Shown: positions 1 through 13,851, counted from the stretch's first letter. The stretch is 64,000 nucleotides of DNA from Magicicada septendecula (GCA_034769895.1 CM068367.1:86853654-86917653); one strand, 5' to 3'. Numbers and translations: made by a program. The notes: a model not told the origin generated them from the sequence alone.

Positions 1-1304
1 TAAAAAAGTGTTGCAGGTAAACTACCCCTTCCCCTTAACCGATCTTCACCAAAAACAATAGATCTTGAGTACTCTACAAATCAGGGCTGTATGCAAATAA
101 TCTTTTGATTCTGTTTGAATTTGCGGCAGTTATCGTTTGCCATAGAAATACCCTTGTTAAAACATAAAACGTTGCAGGTAAACTACCCCTTTCCCTTAAC
201 CGATCTTCACCAAAAACAGTAGGTCTTGAGAACTCTACAATTCAGGGCTGTATGCGAAACATTATTTGATTCTGTTTGAATTTGCGGCTCTTATCATTTG
301 CCATAGAAAAAAAAATCTACAGATAGACAGACAGACACACACACACACACACAGACACTTTTCGGAAAACGACTTTTTTTCATGTTTTGAGTGTAGTACA
401 ATCAGAATCTGCAATAATCTCGAACACGATTTTTTTTGCCATCACCATACTCCATTTCCTTAAGGAACATGGAAGTAAAATATCGGTATGGAGAACCATA
501 CATGACTTCCATATTCTAAGATTTATATTTAAAATCATTTTCGAAATGAAATATTACCATAGAAACTACTTCTTTCTACTTACTGCTTCAGCCTTAACCA
601 CAGTACTGTGGTCACTAACGTATACCACCTCACGTTATCGCACTCGATTATCACTGATGATGGAAGTCAATGGCATTGCCGAAACGTCTGGTTTTGTAGA
701 AAACATTGGACTACGGCCAAATATCCCGGGAAGGAATTTTAACAAAAACTACTTCTTTGTTGCTGATAACGTTGTACACATATATATAAAAAATATGCAT
801 AAAATTAATGGCTTGTATAAGTTAATGATTGATCTCCATTAAGTAGTGCTCAAGTTTCCAAAGTTTTAATATTATGATGTCCGTAATTAAAACATCAGAG
901 CAGGTTTAGTGTGAATGAGGGTACACCGTGGACAAAAATTTTCAACATTTCCTATTGAGCGTTGCTTGCTACAGTGTTCCTAGTTGCAGCGTTCCTATCA
1001 AGCTGCGAATTTACAGTGTATGTTTCACAGAACAAACACGAAAAAAGGAGGAGCGCTCCGAAGTCACTCATGGACCCTCAGCATCTTGCAGAGGGTTCAT
1101 TCCCTAAAGACGAAAAGTCTGTCTATGAATCGTTCCTCTGTAAACACGTGCAGTTACACTGCCCAGCGATCCACAGGAAGCAAATTGATGTCCATTTTTT
1201 CGGCTTGCACGCGTTATGTTGGTGTGGGTTTCGGCACTTTCCATTCAAAAAGCGTGCAAATGTAAGAAAATAAACATGAGTGAGGCCAGAAATAACGCGA
1301 ATTT

Positions 1305-1352
<48 letters not shown>

Positions 1353-3332
1353 TTCCCTGCCTTTTTATTGGTGTAGTCATAATAATAAAATGGAAACGTA
1401 AACACTACATAACTGAGATATGCTTACCTGTCACGAACGATATATTATTTTATACATGTATATTAACTCATACATAATTTACATTAACATGAAAAAGTTA
1501 TAATTTTATTGCCTGGCAACAAAATTATTTTATTTTTAACAATTACCATTGTTTGAAAAAGTTTAAATGAATTTTCAAGTACTTTACTGTTGTTAAAACG
1601 TAAAAGGTTGCTGGTAAACTACCCCTTCCCCTTAACCGATCTTCACCAAAATCGAAAGTCCTTGAGATCTTTACAATTCAGGGACGTATGCAAACAATTA
1701 TTTGATTCTGTTTGAATTTGCGGCTGTTATCGTTTGCCATATAAAATACGCTTGATAAAAAAGTGTTGCAGGTAAACTACCCCTTCCCCTTAACCGATCT
1801 TCACCAAAAACAATAGATCTTGAGTACTCTACAAATCAGGGCTGTATGCAAATAATCTTTTGATTCTGTTTGAATTTGCGGCAGTTATCGTTTGCCATAA
1901 AAATACCCTTGTTAAAACATAAAACGTTGCAGGTAAACTACCCCTTTCCCTTAACCGATCTTCACCAAAAACAGTAGGTCTTGAGAACTCTACAATTCAG
2001 GGCTGTATGCGAAACATTATTTGATTCTGTTTGAATTTGCGGCTCTTATCATTTGCCATAGAAAAAAAAATCTACAGATAGACAGACAGACACACACACA
2101 CACACACAGACACTTTTCGGAAAACGACTTTTTTTCATGTTTTGAGTGTAGTACAATCAGAATCTGCAATAATCTCGAACACGATTTTTTTTGCCATCAC
2201 CATACTCCATTTCCTTAAGGAACATGGAAGTAAAATATCGGTATGGAGAACCATACATGACTTCCATATTCTAAGATTTATATTTAAAATCATTTTCGAA
2301 ATGAAATATTACCATAGAAACTACTTCTTTCTACTTACTGCTTCAGCCTTAACCACAGTACTGTGGTCACTAACGTATACCACCTCACGTTATCGCACTC
2401 GATTATCACTGATGATGGAAGTCAATGGCATTGCCGAAACGTCTGGTTTTGTAGAAAACATTGGACTACGGCCAAATATCCCGGGAAGGAATTTTAACAA
2501 AAACTACTTCTTTGTTGCTGATAACGTTGTACACATATATATAAAAAATATGCATAAAATTAATGGCTTGTATAAGTTAATGATTGATCTCCATTAAGTA
2601 GTGCTCAAGTTTCCAAAGTTTTAATATTATGATGTCCGTAATTAAAACATCAGAGTAGGTTTAGTGTGTATGAGGGTTCACCGTGGACAAAAATTTTCAA
2701 CATTTCCTATTGAGCGTTGCTTAGAATAAATCTGCGAATCTACAGTGTACGTTTCACAGAACAAACACGCGGAAAAGAAGGAGCGCTCCGAAGTCACTCA
2801 GCATCTTGCAGAGGGTTCATTCCCTAAAGACGAAAAGTCTGTCTATGAATCGTTCCTCTGTAAACACGTGCAGTTACACTGCCCAGCGATCCACAGGAAG
2901 CAAATTGATCAATTACTTATTTTTTGCGTACCGTATCACTTATTATATGATATATAATTACCTTAATATCCACTTTAGTGATACACAGTTTCGTCACTGA
3001 TGACGCGTTTCGGGACTTAGTCCCGAAACGCGTCATCAGTGACGAAACTGTGTATCACTAAAGTGGATATTAAGGTAATTATATATCAGCAAATTGATGT
3101 CCATTTTTTCGGCTTGCATGCGTTATGTTGGTATGGGTTCGGCACTTTCCATTTAAAAACCGTGCAAATGTAAGAAAATAAACATGAATGAGACCAGAAA
3201 TAACGCGAATTGTGTGTGTGTGTCTTCCCTGCCTTTTTATTGCGGTAGTGATAATAATAAAATGGAAACGTAAACGGTACACAACTGAGATATGCTTGCC
3301 TGCCACGCACGATATATTTTCTCTTATACATG
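1..3332. repeat. Tandem segmental duplication (offset 1755) of a satellite-containing block
   Basis: 1-1458 and 1756-3332 are two copies of the same block in direct orientation, and the first copy probably starts outside the window. Each holds two ~160-bp satellite units, a (CA)n tract, a segment with a CTGATGA...GAAACGTC motif, and a unique tail with a (GT)n run. The first ~890 bases are nearly identical, with only a couple of differences seen. After that the copies differ by substitutions, a 12-bp indel, a replaced stretch near 970-1010 and a 178-bp insertion in copy 2. Identical 151-codon open frames at 387-842 and 2142-2597 simply reflect the duplication. Confidence 0.9.
2899..3098. mobile_element. 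178-bp insertion with a perfect 69-bp inverted repeat and 11-bp target duplication
   Basis: The insertion occupies 2910-3087 and is bounded by AGCAAATTGAT at 2899-2909 and 3088-3098. The first copy of the block (near 1180) has this sequence only once, so it is the empty site. The left 39 bases are single. 2949-3017 and 3019-3087 are perfect reverse complements separated by one base. The palindrome contains CTGATGA at 2997-3003 and GAAACGCGTC at 3025-3034. Variable-length target duplications and inverted partial copies are known for Penelope-like elements, but the assignment is tentative. Confidence 0.8.
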
Positions 3333-4130
3333 ACTAGCAGAACTCCGTGCTTCGCTACGGAGTTTCACGTTGTACGTAATGAAAATGTTAGTTTAATTAA
3401 TAAAGTTTAATTAAAGTAGGCTTCTTAAAAATAAATAGCTGTTGCCCACAACTTCGTTCGCGTGGTCTTCAATTTAATGCGATAATATATTTAGAACAGA
3501 ATCTATTCTATTGGGTTGCCAAAGTAACCAGATCTAATAGTTTTTTAAGACCGCAAAGGACCCCCCAGAGGATCGTATCGAAAAAAAACACCTGTCCTAT
3601 GTTGGTTCTCCCGTTGCGTAAAATATTTGTGGCAAGTTTGGTTGAAATCGGTCCAGTGGTTTAGGAGGCGATGTGGAAGACCCCAAAGAACCCCCAAAAG
3701 GACCCCATCGAAAAAACACCTATCCTATGTTGGTTCTCCCGTTGCGTAAAATATTTGTGCCAAGTTTGGTTGAAATCGGTACAGTGGTTTAGGAGGAGAT
3801 GTGGAAGAAACCTTCGCGGACGTGCGCACAACAACTCACCGAAGTTTCATCGCAATCAGATGAATGGTATAGGAACGCATACGGGACAAACAAAGAAACA
3901 TTCATTTTTATATATAAGATGTAAACTGTACCACTTACTTGACATAAACCGTGATAGCTAAGCTAATGTACAACATATATGTATTAATTATACACATAAA
4001 TGCTCCTCGATAAGACACTCTATCTATTGGCGAAAACTTGAATAAAATCCGTTCAGTACTTCCTGAGATTAGCGATTTCAAACACACAGAGAAAACGGAC
4101 CGACTTTACTTTATACTATGTACATATTTA
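3333..4130. repeat. Dispersed repeat with internal ~120-bp duplication
   Basis: The segment starts at GACTAGCAGAACTCCGTGCT and contains two near-identical units (about 3551-3660 and 3671-3800), each with a 'CCTATGTTGGTTCTCCCGTT' core and 'GAAATCGGTCCAGTGGTTTA'. It ends near 3920 in 'ATTCATTTTTATATATAAGA'. A related 'AAAATCCGTTCAGTACTTCC' piece follows at 4030-4120. Sequences of this style are widely dispersed in arthropod genomes. I do not assign a class; a Helitron or LINE 3' end are possibilities. Confidence 0.55.
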
Positions 4131-4354
4131 CATTAAAATGAAAAAATTATAATTTTATTGCACGTAGTACACATATAAAAAAAAATTATCCCCTCCCCCT
4201 TCAACTATAATTTTGATTTATAGAAAATTACCCCCAGCCCGTTCAACTAGCCTCTTCATTTATAGATATTTCATCTACGTTTCTACAGTGGATTATTAAG
4301 ATCTTATCAGGATACTTTATCAAAATTAAGTACTTTACTCTTGTTACAACAAAA

Positions 4355-5935
4355 AATGTTTCAGGTAAACTGCCCTTTCCCCGTAACCGATCTTCACCAA
4401 AATCAACAGACATTGAGTTCTCTATAGCTCAGGCACATATGTAAAAAATTATTTGATTCTGTTTGAATTTACGGCAGTTATGGTTCGTCATATAAAAAAT
4501 TACCCATGTTAAAACATAAAACATGAGATTTATAAAACATATCTAAGATTTATATTTAAAATCATTTTTGAAATAAAATATTTTCATAGAACCTACTAAC
4601 GCTGGGGAAATCTGAGGAGCCAATCAGAGTTGGGCCTACCTGTCACTCTGCTGAATTTGGTGGAAAGCCCTGTCACTGTCGTCAAAGTATCAGCCTTGAC
4701 AGGGTCCTCTTTTTCTGCAAAATGGAAGAGGCTTGAGATGGAGTGAGTGACATGGTCCCCACCTCAATGAAGAACCCATTGTTTTATAAAAATATATTTA
4801 AATTTTGAAAACTGAAAATTCTTTTCTTGTTGTAAATATTTATATTTTATAATCAAAATGACTTTATTTTTGTTACCTGGCAACAAAATTATTTTATTTT
4901 CAACAATTACCATTGTTTCAAAAAGTTTAAATAAATTTTCAAGTACTTTACTCTTGTTAAAACGTAAAAGGTTGCAGGTAAACTACCCCTTCCCCTTAAC
5001 CGATCTTCACCAAAATCTAAAGGCCTTGAGTCCTCTACAATTCAATGACGTATGCAAAACATTATTTGATTCTGTTTGAATTTGCGGCTGTTATCGTTTG
5101 CCATAGAAAATACGCTTGATAAAAAACGTTGCAGGTAAACTACCCCTTCCCCTCAACCGATCTTCACCAAAAACAATAGGTCTTGAGTACTCTACAAATT
5201 AGGGCTGTATGCAGAAAATTATCTGATTCTGTTTGAATTTGCGGCTGTTATCGTTTGCCATAGAAAATACCCTTGTTAAAAAAATGTTGTAGGTAAACTA
5301 CACCTTTCCCTTAACCGATCTTCACCAAAAACAATAGGTCTTGAGAACTCTACAATTTAGGGCTGTATGCAAATAATCTTTTGATTCTGTTTGAATTTGC
5401 GGCTGTTATCGTTTGCCATAGGAAATACCCTTGTTAAAACATAAAACGTTACAGGTAAACTACCCCTTTCTCTTAACCGATCTTCACCAAAAACAATAGG
5501 TCTTGAGAACTCTACAATTCAGGGCTGTATGCGAAACATTATTTGATTCTGTTTGAATTTGCGGCTGTTATCGTTTGCCAAAAAAAAAAAATTTCCCTTG
5601 ATAAAAAAAAACCGTTGCAGGTAAACTACCCCTTTCCCTCAACCGATCTTCACCAAAAACAATAGGTCGTGAGTACTCTACAAATCAGGGCTGTATGAAA
5701 AAAATTATTTGATTCTGTTCGAATTTGCGGCAGTTATCGTTTGCCATAGAAAAAAAATCTACAGACACACAGACAGACACACAGACACACACACACAGAC
5801 ACTTTTCGGAAAACGACTTTTTTCCATGTTTTGAGTGTAGTACAATCAGAATCTGCAATAATCTCGAACACGATTTTTTTTGCCATCACCATGCTTCCAT
5901 TCCTTAAGGAATATGGAAGTAAAAATTGGTTCGTC
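4355..5935. repeat. ~160-bp satellite-like tandem array
   Basis: Units begin with GTTGCAGGTAAACTACCCCT and continue through 'AACCGATCTTCACCAAAA', 'GATTCTGTTTGAATTTGCGG' and 'TTATCGTTTGCCATAG'. Starts at 4971, 5128, 5286, 5448 and 5614 give a period of about 156-166 bases; a diverged unit lies at 4355. The last unit runs into a (CA)n-rich tract and a 3' segment (5790-5935) that also follows the satellite at 340-480 and 2095-2235. The units here are less alike than those in the 1-3332 duplication. 4560-4800 between the units contains a GC-richer segment of unknown nature. Confidence 0.85.
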
Positions 5936-7740
5936 ATCCCTTCAACTCCTAATATAAGTATTATCCAAATAATTTTTTGCACAACTTTTTGTACCTGATA
6001 AATTACATTATTTTTAATGTATTCAACAATAGAATCTATTTTATTCTGTTATATTTTCCCAAAATCAAGACGTTTATTACTTAATTATGCTCTTGCTCCT
6101 CTGGGAAATATCTAACGACCTAAATAATGTCTATAACCCATAAGGCCAAGATACTGGCATTTTTAAGGTAAAACTAAGAACAAACTATTTGTAATTGTTT
6201 AGTTTTCATTATTTCTATTTGTTAGGAATTAATTCAGGTCTTTACTTTAGTCAGTCACAAACTCGGTCTATACTGACATGATACAATGTCTGCCTCTAGT
6301 GTGTTTCATACAATCACATTATACAGCTCTACATTTCATGAAAATGCAAACCTCTATATACAACTTTTTATAATTATATACAGAGTTTCTTATAATTTAT
6401 TGCAACTTTTTCTCAACATTTTTCGCACCTTCTAATACATTTGATTCTTGCACAGTCTTTTCTAACCATTCTTTCATTTGTGCTTTCATTCCTCTTTTTA
6501 TTTTTTCTGGAGCAGACTCTTTTATATTTCTTTTGTAGGTGTTACTCCTTACTCCTGTCAAAAGAAGTACCAAAAAAAGAAGAACAATTTTTCTGCTCTT
6601 CTGTTCAGCTTTGTGATCAAGATGTTATGTCAAGATCGTTATGTATATCAATTCATGTACGGAAAGAATAAAACCAATAACATTTCTATTTTATAATCAC
6701 AACATAATCAATTAAACATTATTGATTAAATAAGTAAACATAATTAAAATAAAAAAGTCAATACTTATTGGCGTTGCTGTAAACATTATCAAAGAATATC
6801 ATTTACAATACTAAAATAATATAGTAATGGAAGGAGTCGGGTATTGATAACAAATATAATGGGATTGTGTGTTCACAGCATAAAATTAAACTCACATTCA
6901 ATAATTAAAATAGATATATTTATTTACAATATATTTTACATTTACTAAATAAGATACAGATGTTACAAACACAAAAAATAATAACAGCATGTAACATTCA
7001 TAATGTTATTATATAAATCTACGGGTAGTGTGTTGTGTAGTAAATTTATATGTAAAAGTACACACACTTACACACCTTAAAGGAGTAAACTTTCCAGTCT
7101 GTTTCAGGAACAAGAAAACATTTGGAATCTAATATGCCTCAAGAAAAAACTGTATTAAAGTTGTGAAATTTCTGTGACATATTCAGTCGTGTGATCCACA
7201 TGCAAACAAGCGATGGTCCCATAAAGTAATTCAGTGGAAACCACCTATTAGAAAACCGTGGTTTAAACAAGAATACTATAGACTGGAATTAGTAAAGACT
7301 GTGTGGAAATGCAGTGATAGTATACTCTTTCGTATTTATATAAAATTTTTAAGATTTTACTCATTTGAAAATAATAAATTTTTTTTAAAACACTATCTTG
7401 TGCTCAAATTTTTGTCAGACATCTTTAAATAAAAAGTGATCATTTATCTCATGTAGATAAACAGTTTCTTTCACTGACTAATATTGGCAGTGGAAGTCTT
7501 TTTGTTTTATATAATCCACATTTGTGATCCTGCTAAATATTGTGTGGTACTTTTAAATATTTATAATTTTACATTATGAGACATACAAAAAAACAATTTA
7601 CTAACAAAAATTATTCTCTAGCAAAAAGCAAGAAAGATGTCCAAAAAATTATTAAAACATCTCAGTTCCATTTAGTAGTGTAAAATGTTCAAATTGTCAG
7701 TCAGATACTGACATATGTTTGCAAATCATATCAAAGAATA
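5936..7740. other. AT-rich non-coding stretch
   Basis: I see no conserved reading frame, RNA gene or obvious transposon here; the short open frames are random. Confidence 0.5.
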
Positions 7741-7747
7741 CAAGCAA

Positions 7748-7966
<219 letters not shown>

Positions 7967-8699
7967 TAAATTTAAAATTATTTAAACACATGTTTATAGT
8001 CGACAAATTTCAAATTATATTAAACATAAAATAGTTGCTTTATGCAGAGTACTTCTCCATTTAAACAGCAAAGTCTTGTGTTAAATCAAAATATTGTTAA
8101 GTACATGGCGACTACGGAAAAATACATTATAACTTTTCCCAATTTCTGCAAAAAGTTGTAGATTTTCTTACAAATACGTTTTTACTTACATAGAATCAAA
8201 TTACTCAGTACAAATGTTTTCTAAATATACCATTATTTTAAGTACGATTTAATTGTTATCATTGTGAAAATGATGGTTTGATAATACCTTTCATATTATT
8301 ATTACTCAAATAGTATTCACGTAATGTTCCCCAGTTAAAAAAGTTATCAACGCTCATCTATGAAATAACTTGAGGACGAAATTGTTTAGGACTGTAAAGA
8401 AAAACTTCTAATTACCATATGACAATCTTATCTAACCTAGATGAGTTCATGCTTTGTAGTACATGAAAATTTACTAGATATTCTATTTAATAATCATGTT
8501 TTTATCTTATTAAATACCAGACAAAGCAATGTAATTGATATGTTATTTTAAAAATTACAAACTCGGCTATAAATAACTTTCATCGTGTTTACTAATCATC
8601 ATCATTAACATTAATTATCTCTTATCTCTAATTTGTTAGGCCAGTTTTGGTACTAAATGTTTTCTGTAAAAATCAGCCCTATTTTAGCTTTCTTTTTTT

Positions 8700-8815
8700 A
8701 AATATTAATATATATATATATATATATATAAATAAACTTTCACTATGAACTTACTTTATGGTTTTATTTCCCAAACGTTTCAACGTGGTGTACGTCTTCT
8801 TCAGTGGGAGTAAAT
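8700..8815 (-). mobile_element. Foldback-family terminus with CTGAAGA...GAAACGTTT motif
   Basis: After an (AT)n tract at 8708-8730, the minus strand reads CTGAAGA (8804-8798), a GACGT/ACGTT hairpin with a 5-base loop, then GAAACGTTT (8781-8773). The order matches the motif seen at 654, 2409, 15672 and elsewhere. It is probably the end of a Penelope-like or related retroelement fragment; no coding part is visible nearby. Confidence 0.45.
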
Positions 8816-9107
8816 ATTTTTTTTTATTTCTTTTTTTGTTATGAATATATGCAGGCAATTAAGGGGTATATTTAAAAAATCTTACTTTTAATTTTCAAAG
8901 CCTCTCAATATTTTAAAACATAGTACTAGCATATATGTTATTTTAGTACGAAATCAAAAATTAATTATTAAACTTCTTGTGATGATTAAAAAAAAATCCA
9001 TGTACTTGCAACAATGATACTTTCAAATACTTAAAAGTTACTAATGATAATGTGATGTATTTATAATATACACACACTTATTGTTTACTAATGGTACCTA
9101 TAATCTT

Positions 9108-9467
9108 AATTTTCTATTGTAGTGTATTTATTGTTCATAGCCTAAAGGTACCATACATACGATTTGCAATAAAGTTTTTATTACTCACATTCTTAAAAAC
9201 AATCGATTTTGGCCATAGACCATTGTCAGGTTATATACAGCACACTTGCGGTCACAATATCGTAAAATTCGTCCACTATTTGTCTATGAATTCGTTTTTG
9301 TAAATAGTGGCTGTTTTACGATATTGTGACCACAAGTGTGCTGTATATAACCTGACGATGACCAAAATCGATCGTTTTTAAGAATGTGAGTAATAAAAAA
9401 TTTTATTGCGAATCATATATATGGTACCTTTAGGCTATGAACAATAAATACACTACAATAGAAAATT
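9108..9467. repeat. 360-bp foldback (inverted repeat)
   Basis: 9108-9267 and 9314-9467 are reverse complements with few mismatches, separated by about 46 bases; CCACTATTT/AAATAGTGG extends the stem inside. Each arm carries a degenerate CTGA(C)(A/G)ATG...CCAAAATCGAT element (9230-9200 minus, 9349-9372 plus). No open frame of interest. Confidence 0.85.
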
Positions 9468-9479
9468 GAATTGAAAGTT

Positions 9480-12400
9480 GATTTATTGGCAATGGCTATT
9501 GTGACTATATTTGACAGAAATTGTTTTTATCACTTGCTTTATATTCCACAAAAAGTTGTAATACCTTTATGTTCTTCTATATATAATTATCTTAGTTAAA
9601 TGTTTTTTGTTTTCAGTATTTTTAGAAATCAATAGACTATTATTATAAGCTTTAAATTTTAATAATTTATTACATCTTATAAAAGTAGTATAAAACATTT
9701 GTAATTAACGTATGAAAATAAGTTATAATTTATATGGAACCAATGAGGTTTTGTAACGGAGGGATCATTTATGTTTACACTTAACACTAAAAAAAACATA
9801 TTTGTAAATCAAAGAATAAAATGTAAATGTATATATGTGAATATATGTTGTGTAGACACGTATGTAAGTTTGTTAAAGATGTAAATGAAGACATATAAAG
9901 ATTACTTGCTACAAAATAATTGCAGTTTACTTTTACGAGAATATATTAAAATTACATGAAGCACGTATTTCAAAGGTGTTTGATTTTCATTATCTGTTTG
10001 TCTTTGATGTCTTCCTTCGTGAAGACAAAACATGTACTTTTTAATATATGTAGGCTATACAGATAGAAGTTAAACATGTCCTTACAAAAAGAAAAGTTAT
10101 ATATCCCGTAAGTGTAATGAACTAATTATATGTGAGAGAAGTAATTATTAAGTATTACCTGTAACTTACATGTAAGTATAACCATTACATAGTATGCACA
10201 CACACATATAGACATATATGCACGTATGTTCAAGTGCTTTGCATCACGTACATTAAGCGAAATCTCCAGTCGTTTAGGTGGACACAGACAAAACAATATG
10301 TAACATTAAACATTCATATTATCTGAATATATTTATTCAGCACATCCCTAAGTAGACAAAATTGTACATAATAACATATAATACACCTTACATATACACC
10401 ATATGCACATATATAACATCAAAAAGATGACAAACGTTATTCCATCTAAAATCGACATTTTACTTTATTTGACATCGACAATTATGTTAGACAATTCATT
10501 ATACAACAGTAAAAAAATATATTCAATAAAAAATAAATTATCAGTTTTAAAATGTAATTTAAAGTGGAAAACAAGCGAGTTTGTCAGCTAATTAATATTA
10601 AGTAATATCATTGTTCTGGGAATGTACTGTATATGATTGTAGCAAATAAATATAGCAAACAACCATGTACACTATCTTTCTTTCTTTTAACAGCTAAACC
10701 TTATCTTTATATAGTTACTCTAATTACTTACAATACATAATACAAAAAGATGAAAGAATGCTCCTAACGATTCCTGAAAATGGTCAATAATTCGATTATG
10801 AGTATAAAAATAATAAAACTACCTAAATAAAGATTTTAATAAAATCCCCTTTCCAGTGTGATCACATTATTTATTATAGGTTTTATATTTTTATAAACAA
10901 AGGTAACAATATTATAAATGTATACAAGCAAAATAATATGTAATTTTTCTAATCATTTCGCTATACATATTTCAAGAGTATAAAATTGATACCATCATCA
11001 GCCAATTTTAATTGTATATATGATAATGATGTAGACCAATGGCACAGAAATAATTTGAAAAAAGAAATCATTACTTTGACATTACATACATTTTATTACT
11101 GTGTATAAAATAAAAATATATATCAAAGGGAATATTTAATGCACATTTATTAATCTATATAATAGTAATAAGATTTAAAAGGATTTTAAAAGTAAACACT
11201 GAAATGTTAACTTTGGAATGTATAAACACATATACATAATTTACATACTCTCTCAGTCATCCTTATCAACTACGATTCTAATATTTTTTTATTTTAGTGT
11301 GAGACATGAAAGAACGTAATAATAATAAAAAAAACACATACAAAAATAATTTGCACTCCTTTATTTATAAAGAGTATTATTTTCAAATTGGCATTAAATG
11401 ATATAGTTATTTTATAAAATATAAAAACAAAATTACTCACTATAACAAAAAATAACAAAAACAAACAAGATAAAGAATGAAAAAAAAATCAACATCTTAG
11501 CATTAACAAAAATGCCAGAAAATTGTTAAAATTTTATTTTCATTATCAGATAATTCATACAATTTCTTAAGCTATTTATTATTTATTTACAATAGACATT
11601 ATGTAAGTTTAATCACATTATAAAAAGACAATTTAAAAACTCTATCTAAAATAAGTTCTGTTGTTTTATGATGATGAACATATTATTGACAGATCATATC
11701 TTTTGTATAGTTATTTAGAAGCATTCACTTTCATCATAAAGTAATAATCCTTATAGTAATCCTATTAAAACTTTCATAGTATAATTACAAAAATTACATG
11801 CTATAAATTATGTTGTATTCATTTAATTGTTCATTTTTCTGTGTATGGTGAGAAAATTCAGTACCTTCTTACATGGTTGATGATCACGTCAAAATTATTT
11901 ATTTTATGTTTTGCCAATGTGACTAGAGCATCTGTCTGTGTGAACAAGATCTATTTGGCCTGAAAGTAGGTTTTCTTATAGGCATTCAAATTTTGAATCA
12001 ACCAGCTTTAATCATTCGATACCCATTCCACAGTTGAACACGATTCTTTAACAATAAATTTTCGTATCCTGCAATAATGAATTTTTTTTATTAACAACAA
12101 TGTACAACAATTGAAACTGAATTTGTAAAGATACAAGAATGGATTAACAACAACAATTAAAAAGGTAATATTAACTAAATACCACAACCAGTATTTTGAA
12201 TAATTTTACTGTGATTGGTGATCGATTTGGGTTTACACTTGGTAACATATGAATTGGCACTAAGATCTTTCCTCACTTTGAATGAATTCTAATCAACTTC
12301 TGAAAAGGAAAATAAAACATTCTTAATTACATAAGCAATAAAAAAAAACAAAAATTAATGAAAACAAAGTTTGTTCATAATCTTTAGAACAACTTATACG

Positions 12401-13495
12401 TTTTATATGTCGATATAGACAATTAATATCAATACACAAAGATAACAACATTTAACACATATATGCGAGTATTCAACAGGTTAAAAAAAAAGAAAATAAA
12501 CACTAAATTACCAGAACTTCATGGCTCTTAATTATTTAAATTTCTATAACCCTGACATCTAGTACTTGAGAATTTATGTAATTGCAGTATGTGAGTTCAC
12601 ACATGTACATACAGATGCACAAACAAAACAACTACATACACTATGTATGTGTATGTATATACAACATCTAAATGTATATGCATACACATGCTTACATGTA
12701 TTTAAAAATATACATTTTCACTTACTCAAGTAGTACTGCATATAAATGTGGTTAGTGGCAAATTCTAGTCATAATAATACAATTTGTTTTTGAATATTTT
12801 AATCGCTAAATAAATCATTTTTCATTTATAATTTTCAAGTTACGTGTTTGCTTTTAAAGTATCCTATGTTTAGTATGTGATGTTATGGGAACCTTTGTTA
12901 TTATTTATATTTTATTTACTATTATCAAAATACTTTAATATGCCTTCGCAATATATAAATATACTTTCAACTTTATACAGTTCTTTTCTTGACATATTAA
13001 ATCACGTGCTAATTTTTTTATAAGTATGATCAAAAACATAATAATACACGAGACACATTTTAGTATTATTCTGTATCTTCATCATTAGCCATGCTGACCG
13101 CATTGCCTCTGTGGATGGTGTAATAAAATTGCTAATGAAGTGCATTGAGCATAATACACAAAACATAAAAAAATAAGGTTACCTTTACCATATATCTCCA
13201 TATTATTAATTTAAATAATTGTAGCACAATAATTAAACCTAATATTCTGGTGTAGATGGTTCTATTAAATAAATATGATAACGTATTTTCAAAAAGAATG
13301 CAGTTTTTTGATAAAAAGTAAGACAAATTACAGACATTTTGGGAATTAAACATTACAACCTAAAATAAAGTTTTGATCAATGCTAAATTTCTTTTCATAT
13401 TTTTATATATCTGTACCAAGTGTACATTTATACCATTAAATTGACTCATAAAATTTAATATTGGGTTATAAAAGTTATTACAGTTCTGAAATAAG
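9480..13495. other. AT-rich gene-free stretch downstream of the SEA-domain gene
   Basis: It is very AT-rich with many stops in all frames and no transposon hallmark that I recognise. It may be partly a long 3' UTR of the minus-strand gene, but nothing in the sequence proves that. Confidence 0.4.
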
Positions 13496-13522
13496 TTTAT
13501 TTAAAATACATGAAAGTTTATT
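13496..13522 (-). promoter_or_regulatory. Candidate polyadenylation signals of the SEA-domain gene
   Basis: On the minus strand AATAAA occurs at 13522-13517 and again at 13501-13496, about 330-356 bases after the TGA. These are the first two such hexamers after the stop that I noticed. AATAAA is common by chance in such AT-rich DNA, and a longer 3' UTR is possible. Confidence 0.4.
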
Positions 13523-13851
13523 CATTTCCAGCAGCAGGGATTAGTTTCCTTTTGGTTAGCGATCTACTCAAAAACAAATCATATTTAAAATGTACATATC
13601 TGAAACCAGACATGTTGTTTTATAATCAGTTCTGGTTGATAATTATTATTCTATCCTTGTATATTTTTCAGTCGTTAAAAATCTCCACGTTTCTTCATAT
13701 CCGTATACAAAATAGCTAAACTTTGTGCGGTTTGCTATACACGCGCGTACAGTCGACACCGACACTAGTGCGACGGCGCACAAACAGTCAGTCTGTACAG
13801 TACAGGTTAATTCGGATAATCCAATGCGTCATCGGACCAGTAAGGTAAGTC

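Noticed and set aside
387..842. 151-codon open frame, repeated identically at 2142-2597
   Set aside because: It crosses retroelement-end sequence with the hammerhead-like motif. The identity comes from the recent duplication and there is no domain or codon bias.
4971..5770. CRISPR-like reading of the tandem array
   Set aside because: The whole ~160-bp unit repeats with no short repeat/unique spacer structure, there are no cas genes, and the DNA is eukaryotic.
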